From Bacteroidales bacterium (GTDB taxonomy: Bacteria; Bacteroidota; Bacteroidia; Bacteroidales; F082), in contig JAFTXI010000033.1 of NCBI GenBank assembly GCA_017461665.1, forward strand, positions 1 to 58,156: a stretch of DNA of 58,156 nt, in the 5' to 3' direction. The stretch's first letter is position 1; every line of letters begins with the position of its first letter. Positions 17,598 through 27,001 of the stretch are shown here, in pieces. The position numbers and the translations under genes were made by a program. The notes below the pieces were generated by a model. The model ran no database searches and had not been told where the DNA came from. It worked only from the letters and a program-made list of their open reading frames with translations.

Positions 17598-18143
17598 ATG
17601 GAAATAATAAAAACTTCTATCGAGGGTCTTTTGATAATAAAGCCTGATGTCTTCAAGGATGAGAGGGGCTATTTTTTCGAGTCTTATAATAAGGAAAGAT
17701 TTGAAAGAGAGGGCCTTGTGATGAATTTCGTCCAGGATAACGAATCGAAATCTGGAAAAGGCGTCTTGCGTGGTTTGCATTTCCAGAAGCCTCCTTTCGC
17801 ACAGGGCAAACTCGTCAGGGTTGTGAAAGGTGCCGTGATGGATATTGCTGTCGATTTGCGCAGAAACTCATCTACTTACGGCAAATGGGAATCGCGTATT
17901 CTCACTGAAGACAACAAAGAGATGTTTTGGATTCCAGAAGGTTTCGCTCACGGATTTGTAACCTTAGAAGATAACACCGTGTTCACATATAAATGTACTA
18001 ACGTCTATAACAAAGAATCAGAAGGAAGCTTGCGATGGAACGATCCCGACATCAACATCGATTGGAACATTGAAAATCCTATCCTCTCGGAAAAAGACAA
18101 GATTTCACCATTATTCAAAAATTTTAAAACACCTTTTATATAA
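17598..18143 (+). CDS. rfbC: dTDP-4-dehydrorhamnose 3,5-epimerase
   Basis: 181 residues, the normal family length, with a cupin fold. Landmarks are PDVFKDERGYFFESYN, the catalytic-His strand VLRGLHFQ, the KLVRVVKGAVMDIAVDLR core and the WIPEGFAHGF strand. It converts dTDP-4-keto-6-deoxyglucose to the rhamno isomer in the third-to-last step of dTDP-L-rhamnose synthesis for surface polysaccharide. No other rml genes are in the window. It starts a closely packed plus-strand run with the lytic transglycosylase (9-nt gap) and uvrA. Confidence 0.93.
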   Translation: MEIIKTSIEGLLIIKPDVFKDERGYFFESYNKERFEREGLVMNFVQDNESKSGKGVLRGLHFQKPPFAQGKLVRVVKGAVMDIAVDLRRNSSTYGKWESRILTEDNKEMFWIPEGFAHGFVTLEDNTVFTYKCTNVYNKESEGSLRWNDPDINIDWNIENPILSEKDKISPLFKNFKTPFI

Positions 18144-18152
18144 AAACCAAAT

Positions 18153-19175
18153 ATGAAAAATACAAAACTTCTTTTTATTATCGCATCAGCATCGTTAGTT
18201 TTGATGATTATCGCTGCTTTCGTGATGAGTATCATAGCAATTAAAACAGCCAACAAGCGACCTGTTTCATTGGAACAGATTGTAGTTCAAAGCAACGACA
18301 TTGAATTTTGCGACGACATATATTTTGCAGGCGAAAGAGTTCCTCTCGAGATGTTCAACATCAGAGAACGTTATGAGAAAGAATTGCTTTCCAATACTTA
18401 TTTTCACAGCAACACTATGGTTTTGCTAAAACGTTCAAAACGCTGGTTTCCAGTCATTGAGCCTATATTAAAAAAATACAACATACCTGAAGATTTTAAA
18501 TATTTATGCGTAATCGAAAGTTACCTGAGCAATGTCGTCTCTCCCGCAGGCGCAGCAGGTTTTTGGCAATTCATGAAAAGCACTGCCGAAGAATTCGGAC
18601 TCAAGGTAAACAAAGACGTCGATATGCGCTATAACGTTGAGTTAGAGACAGAAGCAGCCTGTAAATATTTTCTTAAAGCATACGAGAGATTCGGCAGCTG
18701 GACATTAGTAGCAGCTGCATATAACGCCGGTTCTGCAAGAGTCGCGAAATTTATGAAAGAACAGGGTGCAACATCTTACTACGACCTCTTAATGGCAGAT
18801 GAAACAGAACGTTATGTGTTCCGTATCTTAGCTATAAAGACAATTTTTGAAAATCCGGAAAAATATGGAATATATGTAAGCGACAAACTTATGTACGAAC
18901 CTTACAAATACGATATTGTTATAGTCGATAAAAGCGTTGACAGTTGGGCTCAATTCGCTAAAGAGCACGACATTACATATAAACTTTTGAAGGTCTTTAA
19001 CCCTTGGTTAAGAAGTAACTCGTTGAAGGTCAAAAAAGGCGAAGTTTATGAAATCAAGATTCCAAAGAAACCTTTCAACTTAACACATGGTCATGTCATG
19101 AATCTGATAGGCAACGAAGAATTTTTACTTAACGACTCTTTAGCACAAGAAGATAGAATTTACGAAGATGAATGA
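18153..19175 (+). CDS. Membrane-anchored lytic murein transglycosylase (SLT domain)
   Basis: 340 residues. One N-terminal membrane segment (about 5-28) is followed by an SLT/goose-lysozyme-type domain (about 105-260). The catalytic Glu is in CVIESYLSNVVSPAGAAGFW, followed by the QFMKSTAEEFGL and AAAYNAGSARV motifs typical of MltD-like enzymes. The C-terminal part (about 265-330) resembles a single degenerate LysM-type repeat. The enzyme cleaves peptidoglycan glycan strands with 1,6-anhydro ring formation at the periplasmic face. Its last 8 bases overlap the uvrA start, so they share a transcript. Confidence 0.88.
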   Translation: MKNTKLLFIIASASLVLMIIAAFVMSIIAIKTANKRPVSLEQIVVQSNDIEFCDDIYFAGERVPLEMFNIRERYEKELLSNTYFHSNTMVLLKRSKRWFPVIEPILKKYNIPEDFKYLCVIESYLSNVVSPAGAAGFWQFMKSTAEEFGLKVNKDVDMRYNVELETEAACKYFLKAYERFGSWTLVAAAYNAGSARVAKFMKEQGATSYYDLLMADETERYVFRILAIKTIFENPEKYGIYVSDKLMYEPYKYDIVIVDKSVDSWAQFAKEHDITYKLLKVFNPWLRSNSLKVKKGEVYEIKIPKKPFNLTHGHVMNLIGNEEFLLNDSLAQEDRIYEDE

Positions 19176-22014
19176 AATTGACAAAAACAACATTTCTGAA
19201 GAAGAATTTTTAGAGATTTACGGAGCTAAAGAAAACAATCTCAAAGATATAAGTCTAAAAATTCCTCGCAACAAATTGGTTGTCATCACTGGTTTGAGTG
19301 GTAGCGGAAAGTCGTCATTGGCATTTGAGACGATCTATGCAGAAGGTCAGAGACGCTACATGGAATCGTTGTCGTCGTACGCCCGCCAATTCATCGGCAA
19401 TATGGAACGTCCTCAAGTCGATGACATCAAAGGACTTAGTCCTGTCATTTCCATCGAGCAGAAATCGGTCAACAAAAACCCACGCTCGACAGTGGGAACC
19501 ATAACCGAAATCTATGATTATCTGAGACTTCTTTATGCAAGAGCTGCCGAACCTTTTTCTTATAACACCGGAGAGAAAATGGTACGCTATTCAGAAGAGC
19601 AAATTTGCGATATTATCATTAAGACTTATAAAGATAAAAGAATCAACATCTTAGCACCTGTAGTAAGAGGTCGTAAAGGCCATTATCGCGAACTTTTTGA
19701 AAACGTACGTCAACAAGGATTTTTAAAGGTTCGTATAGATGGAGAACTGAGAGAACTCGACTACGGAATGCAAGTTGATCGTTATAAAGTCCATGATATT
19801 GAAATTGTTATAGACAGACTTTTGGTTGGTGAAGATAAAAGCAGAATCAACAAGGCTGTCGAGCTTGCCTTCAAACATGGAAAAGGATTGTTGTTCATCT
19901 TGGAAGAAGGAAAAACCGACGTTCGATATTTCAGTCGACTCTTGATGTGTCCAACGACAGGACTCTCATATCAAGATCCGGAGCCTAACTCATTCTCTTT
20001 CAACTCACCATACGGTGCTTGTCCGAAATGCAACGGATTGGGAGAAATCACTGTCATCGACATGAACAAGATTATTCCTGACATGGAGAAGAGCATAAAA
20101 AAAGGTGGACTCGCTCCAATAGGAGAATATAAGAACTCATGGATTTTCAATCAGTTGGAGACTTTAGGATTACATTACAACTTCAACTTGGACACTCCAT
20201 TAAAAGAATTGTCGGAAGAAGCTTTAAATACAATACTTTACGGAACGACAGAAGGTTTCACAGTGACAAAAGAATTGTATGGAACAATGTCAACATTCAC
20301 AGCGACTTTCGACGGACTGATAAATTTCATAGTAAGTCAGAATGAAGATGAGAATGCATCGACAACCATAAAACGATGGGCTGCAAGTTTCATGAATGAG
20401 ACCCAATGTCCTGAGTGTCACGGCGCTCGTCTGAAAAAAGAGTCTTTATACTTCAAGATAAACAACAGAAACATCGCCGAGTTGGCTGAGATGAATATCG
20501 TTAATTTGTCAAAATGGTTTGAAGAATTACCAAAACATCTCAATAAAAAACAAAAGGAGATATCAACAGACATATTATCAGAAATCAAGAAACGTATTGA
20601 TTTTCTTCTGAATGTAGGTATTGATTATCTGAATCTCAATCGTCCAGCAAAGAGTCTGTCGGGCGGCGAGGCTCAGCGTATCCGTCTCGCGACACAGATT
20701 GGCTCTCTGCTCACAGGCATTCTTTATATCTTAGACGAGCCGAGTATCGGTCTGCATCAGCGCGACAATCAACGACTTATACAATCATTGAAAGAACTGA
20801 GAGACATCGGCAACTCCATCATCGTCGTTGAACACGACAAAGACACGATGTTAGCATCAGATTATATCGTCGATATTGGACCGGCAGCCGGCAAACACGG
20901 AGGCGAGATTACTTTTGAAGGCACGCCAAAAGAAGCAAAGAAAGGAAAAAGTCTCACCTGCGACTATCTTAACGGAAAGAAAAAAATTGAACTTCCGAAG
21001 AAGAGACGTAAAGTCGTCGACGAGAAATATATCATTCTCAAAGGAGCCTGCGGACACAATCTCAAAAACGTGACTTTGAAATTACCTTTAGGGGTAATGG
21101 TATGTGTGACAGGCGTTTCCGGTTCAGGAAAGTCGAGTCTTATTAACGAGACTCTCTACCCTATCTTAAGCAAACATTTCTATCGTTCACTAAAGGAACC
21201 TCTTGAATATAAATCCATTGAAGGATTAGAACATATCGACAAGGTCATCGAGATAGATCAGGCACCGATTGGAAGAACACCGCGTTCAAATCCAGCGACA
21301 TATACCAAAGTTTTTGACGACATAAGAAAACTATTCGGCGAATTACCTGAGTCTAAAATCAGAGGTTACAAAGCCGGACGTTTCTCTTTCAACGTAAAAG
21401 GCGGCAGATGTGAGACTTGCTGCGGTGCCGGTGTCAGAGTCATTGAGATGAATTTCCTCCCCGACGTTCAAGTGGTCTGCGAGACATGCCAGGGAAAACG
21501 CTACAACAGAGAGACGTTGGAAGTTCGTTATAAAGGAAAATCTATCAACGACGTTTTAAACCTCACGATAAGCGAGGCTCTTACATTCTTCGAAAACATT
21601 CCGAGCATAACTCAAAAAATCAAGACTTTGGAAGATGTCGGTCTCGGTTATTTAACATTAGGACAAGCCTCGACGACATTATCTGGAGGTGAGGCACAAC
21701 GCGTCAAATTAGCAGCAGAACTCTCAAAACGCGACACCGGGAAAACGCTGTACATCTTAGACGAACCGACGACAGGACTTCACTTTGAAGACATAAAAGT
21801 ATTGATGGACGTTCTTAACAAATTGGTTGACAAAGGAAACACTGTCCTTATCATCGAGCACAACTTAGACGTGATAAAACTCGCCGACCACATCATCGAT
21901 GTCGGTCCTGACGGAGGCGACAAAGGCGGAACCATCATCAGCGAAGGAACACCAGAACAAATCGTCAAGAAAGGAAAAGGTTTCACAGCTAAGTTTTTGA
22001 AAGAAGAACTTTGA
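19168..22014 (+). CDS. uvrA: Excinuclease ABC subunit A
   Basis: 948 residues, full length. Two ABC ATPase halves are complete: Walker A GLSGSGKSS with signature SLSGGEAQRI, and GVSGSGKSS with signature TLSGGEAQRVKLA. The UvrA zinc modules are CPECHG in the insertion region and CETCCGAG/CETCQGKRY in the second half. The first module reads CPTTG ... CPKCNG, so its first Cys pair is incomplete; from memory this is common in Bacteroidetes UvrA. The protein scans DNA for bulky lesions and loads UvrB in nucleotide excision repair. It overlaps the lytic transglycosylase gene by 8 nt. Confidence 0.97.
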   Translation: MNEIDKNNISEEEFLEIYGAKENNLKDISLKIPRNKLVVITGLSGSGKSSLAFETIYAEGQRRYMESLSSYARQFIGNMERPQVDDIKGLSPVISIEQKSVNKNPRSTVGTITEIYDYLRLLYARAAEPFSYNTGEKMVRYSEEQICDIIIKTYKDKRINILAPVVRGRKGHYRELFENVRQQGFLKVRIDGELRELDYGMQVDRYKVHDIEIVIDRLLVGEDKSRINKAVELAFKHGKGLLFILEEGKTDVRYFSRLLMCPTTGLSYQDPEPNSFSFNSPYGACPKCNGLGEITVIDMNKIIPDMEKSIKKGGLAPIGEYKNSWIFNQLETLGLHYNFNLDTPLKELSEEALNTILYGTTEGFTVTKELYGTMSTFTATFDGLINFIVSQNEDENASTTIKRWAASFMNETQCPECHGARLKKESLYFKINNRNIAELAEMNIVNLSKWFEELPKHLNKKQKEISTDILSEIKKRIDFLLNVGIDYLNLNRPAKSLSGGEAQRIRLATQIGSLLTGILYILDEPSIGLHQRDNQRLIQSLKELRDIGNSIIVVEHDKDTMLASDYIVDIGPAAGKHGGEITFEGTPKEAKKGKSLTCDYLNGKKKIELPKKRRKVVDEKYIILKGACGHNLKNVTLKLPLGVMVCVTGVSGSGKSSLINETLYPILSKHFYRSLKEPLEYKSIEGLEHIDKVIEIDQAPIGRTPRSNPATYTKVFDDIRKLFGELPESKIRGYKAGRFSFNVKGGRCETCCGAGVRVIEMNFLPDVQVVCETCQGKRYNRETLEVRYKGKSINDVLNLTISEALTFFENIPSITQKIKTLEDVGLGYLTLGQASTTLSGGEAQRVKLAAELSKRDTGKTLYILDEPTTGLHFEDIKVLMDVLNKLVDKGNTVLIIEHNLDVIKLADHIIDVGPDGGDKGGTIISEGTPEQIVKKGKGFTAKFLKEEL

Positions 22015-22062
22015 GGAATTAGGAGTTAGGAATTAGGAGTTAGGAATTAGGAGTTAGGAATT
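22014..22062. repeat. Seven tandem 7-bp units after uvrA
   Basis: Alternating AGGAATT and AGGAGTT units, starting at the uvrA stop. The reverse complement of the same motif occurs at about 13835-13856. The rest of the 284-bp gap to 22298 is AT-rich with no supported gene. Confidence 0.8.
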
Positions 22063-22298
22063 GATTTATATATTACAAGAATTGTGTATAATAGATTGGC
22101 ATACTAAAATACCGCTTACGCGATTGGCCAAGTGTAACTTTGCGAATATCCCAAGAAGTAAATTTGGGATAAGATTAAAAATAGCACAAACTTTCTCATA
22201 GCAAAAGATTGTTAACAAGTTATACATTCATATTAATTGCATCGCAGGTTAATAATTTTATTTCAATTATCAAAACTATTTTTTCAAGAATAGAAAAA

Positions 22299-23315
22299 TT
22301 ATCTCAATCTGATATTATCTCCAACATGAAGTATGGTATTCTCATCCATGTCGTTCATTTTGAATATGGATTTTAGTTTTACTGCGTAAAGACGTGATAC
22401 GTGAGACAGAGTCTCGCCTTTTTGGATTGTGTGATATTTATAACGGCGCATAGCCTTGTTTTTCTTTGGTTCTATATAAATTATCTCATTGTCTTTTAAC
22501 ACCGTACGCTTACCAAGATTATTGTATTTTATTATCTGATAATCGTAGATTCCAAGCAAATCCGCAAGTTCATAAACGGTCTCGCCTTCTTTGGCATAGA
22601 TAAATTTAACATTATTATTCTCACGAATGTATCGCTCGTCAGAAGTCTTGTCAACGACTTCAGCGTCAGTGATTTTATAAGGTGTATAAATCAGATTATT
22701 CTCAACGTCATCTTTAGCCTTCTGTTTTTTGTCTTTCGTCTTTTGCCCTTTGTCACTATTCTTTTTCTTATAATTAAACTTACCTTTGACAACCATTTGG
22801 TCATATTGCGTAAGATTGTAGTCGTCAATAAGTTTTATCAGCACGTTGGCATAGATGGGCAATGTTGCATATCCTGCTTTTTTCAAACCTTTTGCCCAGC
22901 CTTTATAATCTGTTATTTTCAAGTCGAAGAGAAAAGCATAACGTTGACCTTCAGAAAGAAAGATGGAATGATCTCTGTAAGAATCTTCGGGACAATCATA
23001 TACGCGGAAGCACTCACCCTTTTCATCGTCGTCGTGATATGTTCGTTTTCCATTCCAACTTTTATGACATTTTATTCCGAAATGATTGTTTGATTTTTTT
23101 GCAAGTTCGCTATTGCCATTACCCGATTCCAACAAACCTTGTGCGAGAGTTATCGATGCCGGTATCTTATATTCCTGCATCTCTCTCATAGCGACGTCCT
23201 TATATTTTTCAATGTAATCCAAAGCGGCTTTAGATTTATCTTGTGCAAAAAGATAGGCATACCATAACAGCATGAATATCAACAACACAAATTTTCTAAA
23301 GCTTTTTAAATCCAT
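22299..23315 (-). CDS. Secreted glucosaminidase-domain peptidoglycan hydrolase with LysM repeats
   Basis: 338 residues. A signal or membrane segment (about 8-25) precedes a FlgJ/N-acetyl-beta-glucosaminidase domain (about 30-180), with the catalytic region PASITLAQGLLESGNGNSELA and the downstream NNHFGIKCH motif. A lysine-rich linker is followed by two LysM domains: one around IYAKEGETVYELADLLGI and a clear C-terminal one, YHTIQKGETLSHVSRLYAV. The enzyme trims peptidoglycan in the periplasm or outside, and the LysM domains bind the glycan. It is convergent with uvrA and has its own -7 element. Confidence 0.9.
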   Translation of the reverse strand: MDLKSFRKFVLLIFMLLWYAYLFAQDKSKAALDYIEKYKDVAMREMQEYKIPASITLAQGLLESGNGNSELAKKSNNHFGIKCHKSWNGKRTYHDDDEKGECFRVYDCPEDSYRDHSIFLSEGQRYAFLFDLKITDYKGWAKGLKKAGYATLPIYANVLIKLIDDYNLTQYDQMVVKGKFNYKKKNSDKGQKTKDKKQKAKDDVENNLIYTPYKITDAEVVDKTSDERYIRENNNVKFIYAKEGETVYELADLLGIYDYQIIKYNNLGKRTVLKDNEIIYIEPKKNKAMRRYKYHTIQKGETLSHVSRLYAVKLKSIFKMNDMDENTILHVGDNIRLR

Positions 23316-23338
23316 TTATATAATTTTTTGTAAAAGTA

Positions 23339-23346
23339 CAAAATTA
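23339..23346 (-). promoter_or_regulatory. -7 element of the glucosaminidase gene
   Basis: TAATTTTG on the minus strand, 24 nt upstream of the ATG at 23315, matching TAnnTTTG. Confidence 0.45.
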
Positions 23347-23407
23347 ACGTTTATGGACAAGAAAAATTATTTTGCTAATAAAATAAGGTATATAATATCT
23401 TTTTTCT

Positions 23408-23415
23408 TACTTTTG
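23408..23415 (+). promoter_or_regulatory. -7 element of rsmG
   Basis: TACTTTTG matches TAnnTTTG and lies 13 nt upstream of the ATG at 23428, giving a very short leader. Confidence 0.45.
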
Positions 23416-23427
23416 TAGGAATTAAGA

Positions 23428-24063
23428 TTGTTGTGTATGGATCATACCATTATAAAGAAATATTTTCCCAAATTAACTGAAAATCAGATGTTACAGTATC
23501 AGTCTTTGTTACCTCTATACGAAGATTGGAATAGTAAAATCAACGTTATTTCGCGCAAGGATATGGATAGTTTTTACGAGCACCATGTCTTGCATTCATT
23601 AGCCATTGCCAAATATTTTCCATTCCTACCTGGGATGAAAGTCATGGACGTAGGCACCGGCGGAGGTTTTCCGGGCATTCCATTGGCGATAATGTTTCCT
23701 CAGACATCGTTTTTACTTGTCGATAGTATAGGTAAAAAGATAAAAGTCGTTCAAGCTATTGCCGAATCTTTGGGATTACAAAACGTGACTGCTGTTCAGG
23801 AACGCGTTGAGAAGGTGAAAGACAAATTCGACATCATCACGAGTCGCGCCGTGACGCGTCTGCCTGAGATTGCCGGATGGGTTGGAAACAAGTTACGCAT
23901 TCACAACGACATAGAAGCAGGCGGTATCTTATATCTTAAAGGCGGCGACATCGAACAGGAACTTCGCGACGTGCCAAAGAATTGGAAACGTAAATCCACT
24001 TCCATAACAAAATGGTATGCAGAGCCTTATTTCGTAGAAAAATATGTAGTTCATTTATATTAA
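23428..24063 (+). CDS. rsmG: 16S rRNA (guanine-N7) methyltransferase G
   Basis: 211 residues, normal length. The GidB/RsmG pattern is clear: WNSKINVISRKD at the N-terminus, the SAM-binding VMDVGTGGGFPGIPLAIMFP loop, and DIITSRAV as the post-motif strand. It methylates G527 (E. coli numbering) of 16S rRNA. It precedes the M16 peptidase gene by 21 nt and is probably co-transcribed with it. Confidence 0.95.
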   Translation: MLCMDHTIIKKYFPKLTENQMLQYQSLLPLYEDWNSKINVISRKDMDSFYEHHVLHSLAIAKYFPFLPGMKVMDVGTGGGFPGIPLAIMFPQTSFLLVDSIGKKIKVVQAIAESLGLQNVTAVQERVEKVKDKFDIITSRAVTRLPEIAGWVGNKLRIHNDIEAGGILYLKGGDIEQELRDVPKNWKRKSTSITKWYAEPYFVEKYVVHLY

Positions 24064-24084
24064 AATTATTTAAAAAATCAACTT

Positions 24085-26889
24085 ATGAAAAAGTACTTAT
24101 TATCATTTTTGATTGTCATTGCTTTCGGCATCGATGCTTTTGCACAGATGGCAATGCCAATTCCAATGGACCCTAACGTAAGATACGGAAAATTGGACAA
24201 CGGATTGACTTATTACATCCGTCACAATGAAAAACCAGACAACAGAGCTGACTTCTACATCGCTCAGAAAGTTGGTTCTGTTCTTGAAGAAGAGAACCAA
24301 CGCGGTCTCGCACACTTCTTAGAGCACATGGCATTCAATGGAACAACAAATCTTCCTGGCATGACATTGAGAAACTACCTCCAAAGCAGAGGTATCAAAT
24401 TCGGTGAAAACCTCAACGCATGGACAGCCATCGACCAGACAGTCTATATGGTGACTGAAGTTCCAACAGATCTCCCAGGTTTAGTTGACACTTGCTTGCT
24501 CATCCTCCACGATTGGTCAAGTTTCATCGCTCTTGAAGATGAAGAAATCGACAACGAACGCGGCGTTATCCTCGAAGAAGAACGCACCACTGGCGGAGCC
24601 AACAGACGCGTCATGGAACAACTCCTTCCTAAAATGTATCCAGGTAGCCCTTACGGAGAACGCCTCCCTATCGGAACAAGAGAAGTTATCGCTAATTTCA
24701 AATATGAAGAACTCCGCGACTATTATCACAAGTGGTATCGCCCTGACCTCCAAGGTATCATCATCGTTGGTGACATCGATGTAGATGCTATGGAAGCACG
24801 TATCAAAGAAATGTTCGCCGACATCCCTGCTCCAGTAAACCCAGCAGAAAGAACTCAATTCATGATTGAAGACAACGAAGAACCAATAGTCGCTGTCGCC
24901 TCTGACCCCGAATTGACATCTTACCAAATTATGATGTTCCACAAACAAGATGCAACTCCCGATTCATTGAAAAACGATGTTCAATATTGGTTGTCACAAT
25001 ATGTTATAAACCTTATAACATCAATGCAAAACAACAGATTACAAGAACTCGTACAAAAACCTAATCCTCCATTCGTTTATGGTTACAGTTACCACGGCGA
25101 CTATTACGTTGCTCCAACAAAAGAAGCTTGGACAAGCGTTGCTGTAGCTAAAGACGTCGAAGGCATTGACGAAGCCATTACAGCCATCGTTGCCGAAAAC
25201 AAACGTATGCAACAATATGGCTTCACAGCTTCTGAATATGAAAGAGCAAAAGCCGATTTCTTAAAATCCGTTGAAAGCGCTTACAACGAAAGAAACAATA
25301 CTGAAAACAGCAAATACGTCGATGCTTGCTTAGACCACTTCTTAAGCAATGAACCTATGATGGACATCGAAACAGAATACATGCTCTATCAACAAATTAT
25401 CCCTAACCTTCCATTGGAAGCAATCAATGCCATTGTTAAAGAAATTATTCCACAGAACAACTTCGTAATGACTTTAATGGCTCCTCAAAAAGATGGAGAG
25501 ACACTTCCTACAGAAGAAGAATTGTTAGCTATGTACAACAATGCCAATGCAATGGAAGTAGAAGCTTACGTTGAAGAAGTATTCGACGGTCCTATAGTAG
25601 CAGAACTTCCCAAACCAGGTTCTATCAAGAAAGAAACTGTTAACGAAACATTCGGAACAACAGAATGGGTTCTCAGCAACGGCATGAAAGTCATCTACAA
25701 ACAAACAACTTTCAAAGACGACGAAATCAGAATGAGTGCATACAGCCCAGGCGGTTTGACATCACTCTCACAAGACGATCCTTACACACTACAAAATCTC
25801 GGTGACATCATCACATTAGGCGGCGTCGGAGAATTTAGTGCCATCGACCTTCCTAAAGTACTCGCAGGTAAGAAAGTTAGCGTATATCCTCAAATCACCA
25901 CCTACTCAGAAGGCATGACAGGTTTCTGTTCACCTAAAGACTTGGAAACAATGATGCAACTCATCTACTTGTACTTCACAGCACCTCGCGCCGACCAAGA
26001 AGCTTTTGAATCTAACATGGAACGCACTAAGGCGATGTTGAAAAACATGGAGCTGAACCCAATGATTACTTTCTCTGACTCTTTGACAAAAGTTTTATAC
26101 AACAACCATCCTTTGAGATTGAGAATGAAAGTTGAAGACTACGACAAAGTTGATTATGCAAAAGCAATGGAAATGTACGAACAATGTTTCTCAAATCCTA
26201 ACAACTTCACATTCACATTCGTTGGCAACATCGATGTTGAAACATTCAAGCCATTGGTTGAACAATATTTAGCTTCTTTAAAGAAGAAAAAAGGAAAAGA
26301 CGATTGGAAAGATATAGGTCTTAGCGTAAGCGAAGGTAATTATTCTACACATTATACAAAAGAAATGCAAGATCCTAAGACTTCCGTTTATATGATTTAC
26401 AACGGCGACATGGAATATAATCTCTACAATCAAGTTTACATGTCGGTTCTTTCTGATGTTATGGACATCATCTATACCAAAACAATCCGTGAAGAACAGG
26501 GCGGCACATACGGCGTTGGCGTCATGGGTTATGTAGATAACAAGCCAAAAGACGGCTATATGTTCTACATCGTTTTCGACACAAATGATGAAGTTTATGC
26601 AACATTGATGGACATAGCAAAGGCAGGCCTCCAAGACGTAGCTGACAATGGTCCTCGTCAAGAAGATCTTTCTAAAGTATTGGGAAACAAACTCAAGAAG
26701 AGAACAGAACAACTTCAAGAAAACGCATTCTGGACAAATGCTATCTCTTCATACGTAAGAGACGGTGTTGATGTTGTGACAGAATATGAAAACATCATCA
26801 ATGGCGTTACTGTTGAATCTGTTGCAGAATTTGCAAAACAAATCCTCAACGGCAATTTGAAAGAAATAGTTCAACTTCCAGCAAAATAA
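24085..26889 (+). CDS. Secreted M16 family zinc metallopeptidase
   Basis: 934 residues with a signal peptide (LLSFLIVIAFGIDAFAQ). The first M16 unit has the inverted zinc motif His77-Phe-Leu-Glu80-His81 and a downstream Glu in ERGVILEEE. The second half (about 520-930) has the M16 fold without the zinc ligands, as in pitrilysin-type enzymes, and contains the conserved late motif EQGGTYGVGV. It is predicted to degrade peptides in the periplasm. An inverted repeat 25 nt after the stop may end the transcript. Codon use is strongly biased to GAA/AAA/ACA, suggesting high expression. Confidence 0.92.
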   Translation: MKKYLLSFLIVIAFGIDAFAQMAMPIPMDPNVRYGKLDNGLTYYIRHNEKPDNRADFYIAQKVGSVLEEENQRGLAHFLEHMAFNGTTNLPGMTLRNYLQSRGIKFGENLNAWTAIDQTVYMVTEVPTDLPGLVDTCLLILHDWSSFIALEDEEIDNERGVILEEERTTGGANRRVMEQLLPKMYPGSPYGERLPIGTREVIANFKYEELRDYYHKWYRPDLQGIIIVGDIDVDAMEARIKEMFADIPAPVNPAERTQFMIEDNEEPIVAVASDPELTSYQIMMFHKQDATPDSLKNDVQYWLSQYVINLITSMQNNRLQELVQKPNPPFVYGYSYHGDYYVAPTKEAWTSVAVAKDVEGIDEAITAIVAENKRMQQYGFTASEYERAKADFLKSVESAYNERNNTENSKYVDACLDHFLSNEPMMDIETEYMLYQQIIPNLPLEAINAIVKEIIPQNNFVMTLMAPQKDGETLPTEEELLAMYNNANAMEVEAYVEEVFDGPIVAELPKPGSIKKETVNETFGTTEWVLSNGMKVIYKQTTFKDDEIRMSAYSPGGLTSLSQDDPYTLQNLGDIITLGGVGEFSAIDLPKVLAGKKVSVYPQITTYSEGMTGFCSPKDLETMMQLIYLYFTAPRADQEAFESNMERTKAMLKNMELNPMITFSDSLTKVLYNNHPLRLRMKVEDYDKVDYAKAMEMYEQCFSNPNNFTFTFVGNIDVETFKPLVEQYLASLKKKKGKDDWKDIGLSVSEGNYSTHYTKEMQDPKTSVYMIYNGDMEYNLYNQVYMSVLSDVMDIIYTKTIREEQGGTYGVGVMGYVDNKPKDGYMFYIVFDTNDEVYATLMDIAKAGLQDVADNGPRQEDLSKVLGNKLKKRTEQLQENAFWTNAISSYVRDGVDVVTEYENIINGVTVESVAEFAKQILNGNLKEIVQLPAK

Positions 26890-26913
26890 ATTGAAAACTG
26901 AAAATTGAAAACT

Positions 26914-26966
26914 GTAGAGACGTACCAATGTAACATACAAATAAACCACATTGATGCGTCTCTATA
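26914..26966. repeat. Inverted repeat between the peptidase and MFS genes
   Basis: The arms GTAGAGACGTACCAATG and its imperfect complement CATTGATGCGTCTCTATAG are separated by about 17 nt. The arms are related to the family A palindrome. It may form a terminator-like hairpin, but it has no strong U-tract. Confidence 0.6.
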
Positions 26967-27001
26967 GTTAAATTGAATTAATAATTAAAAAAAAATATAT
27001 C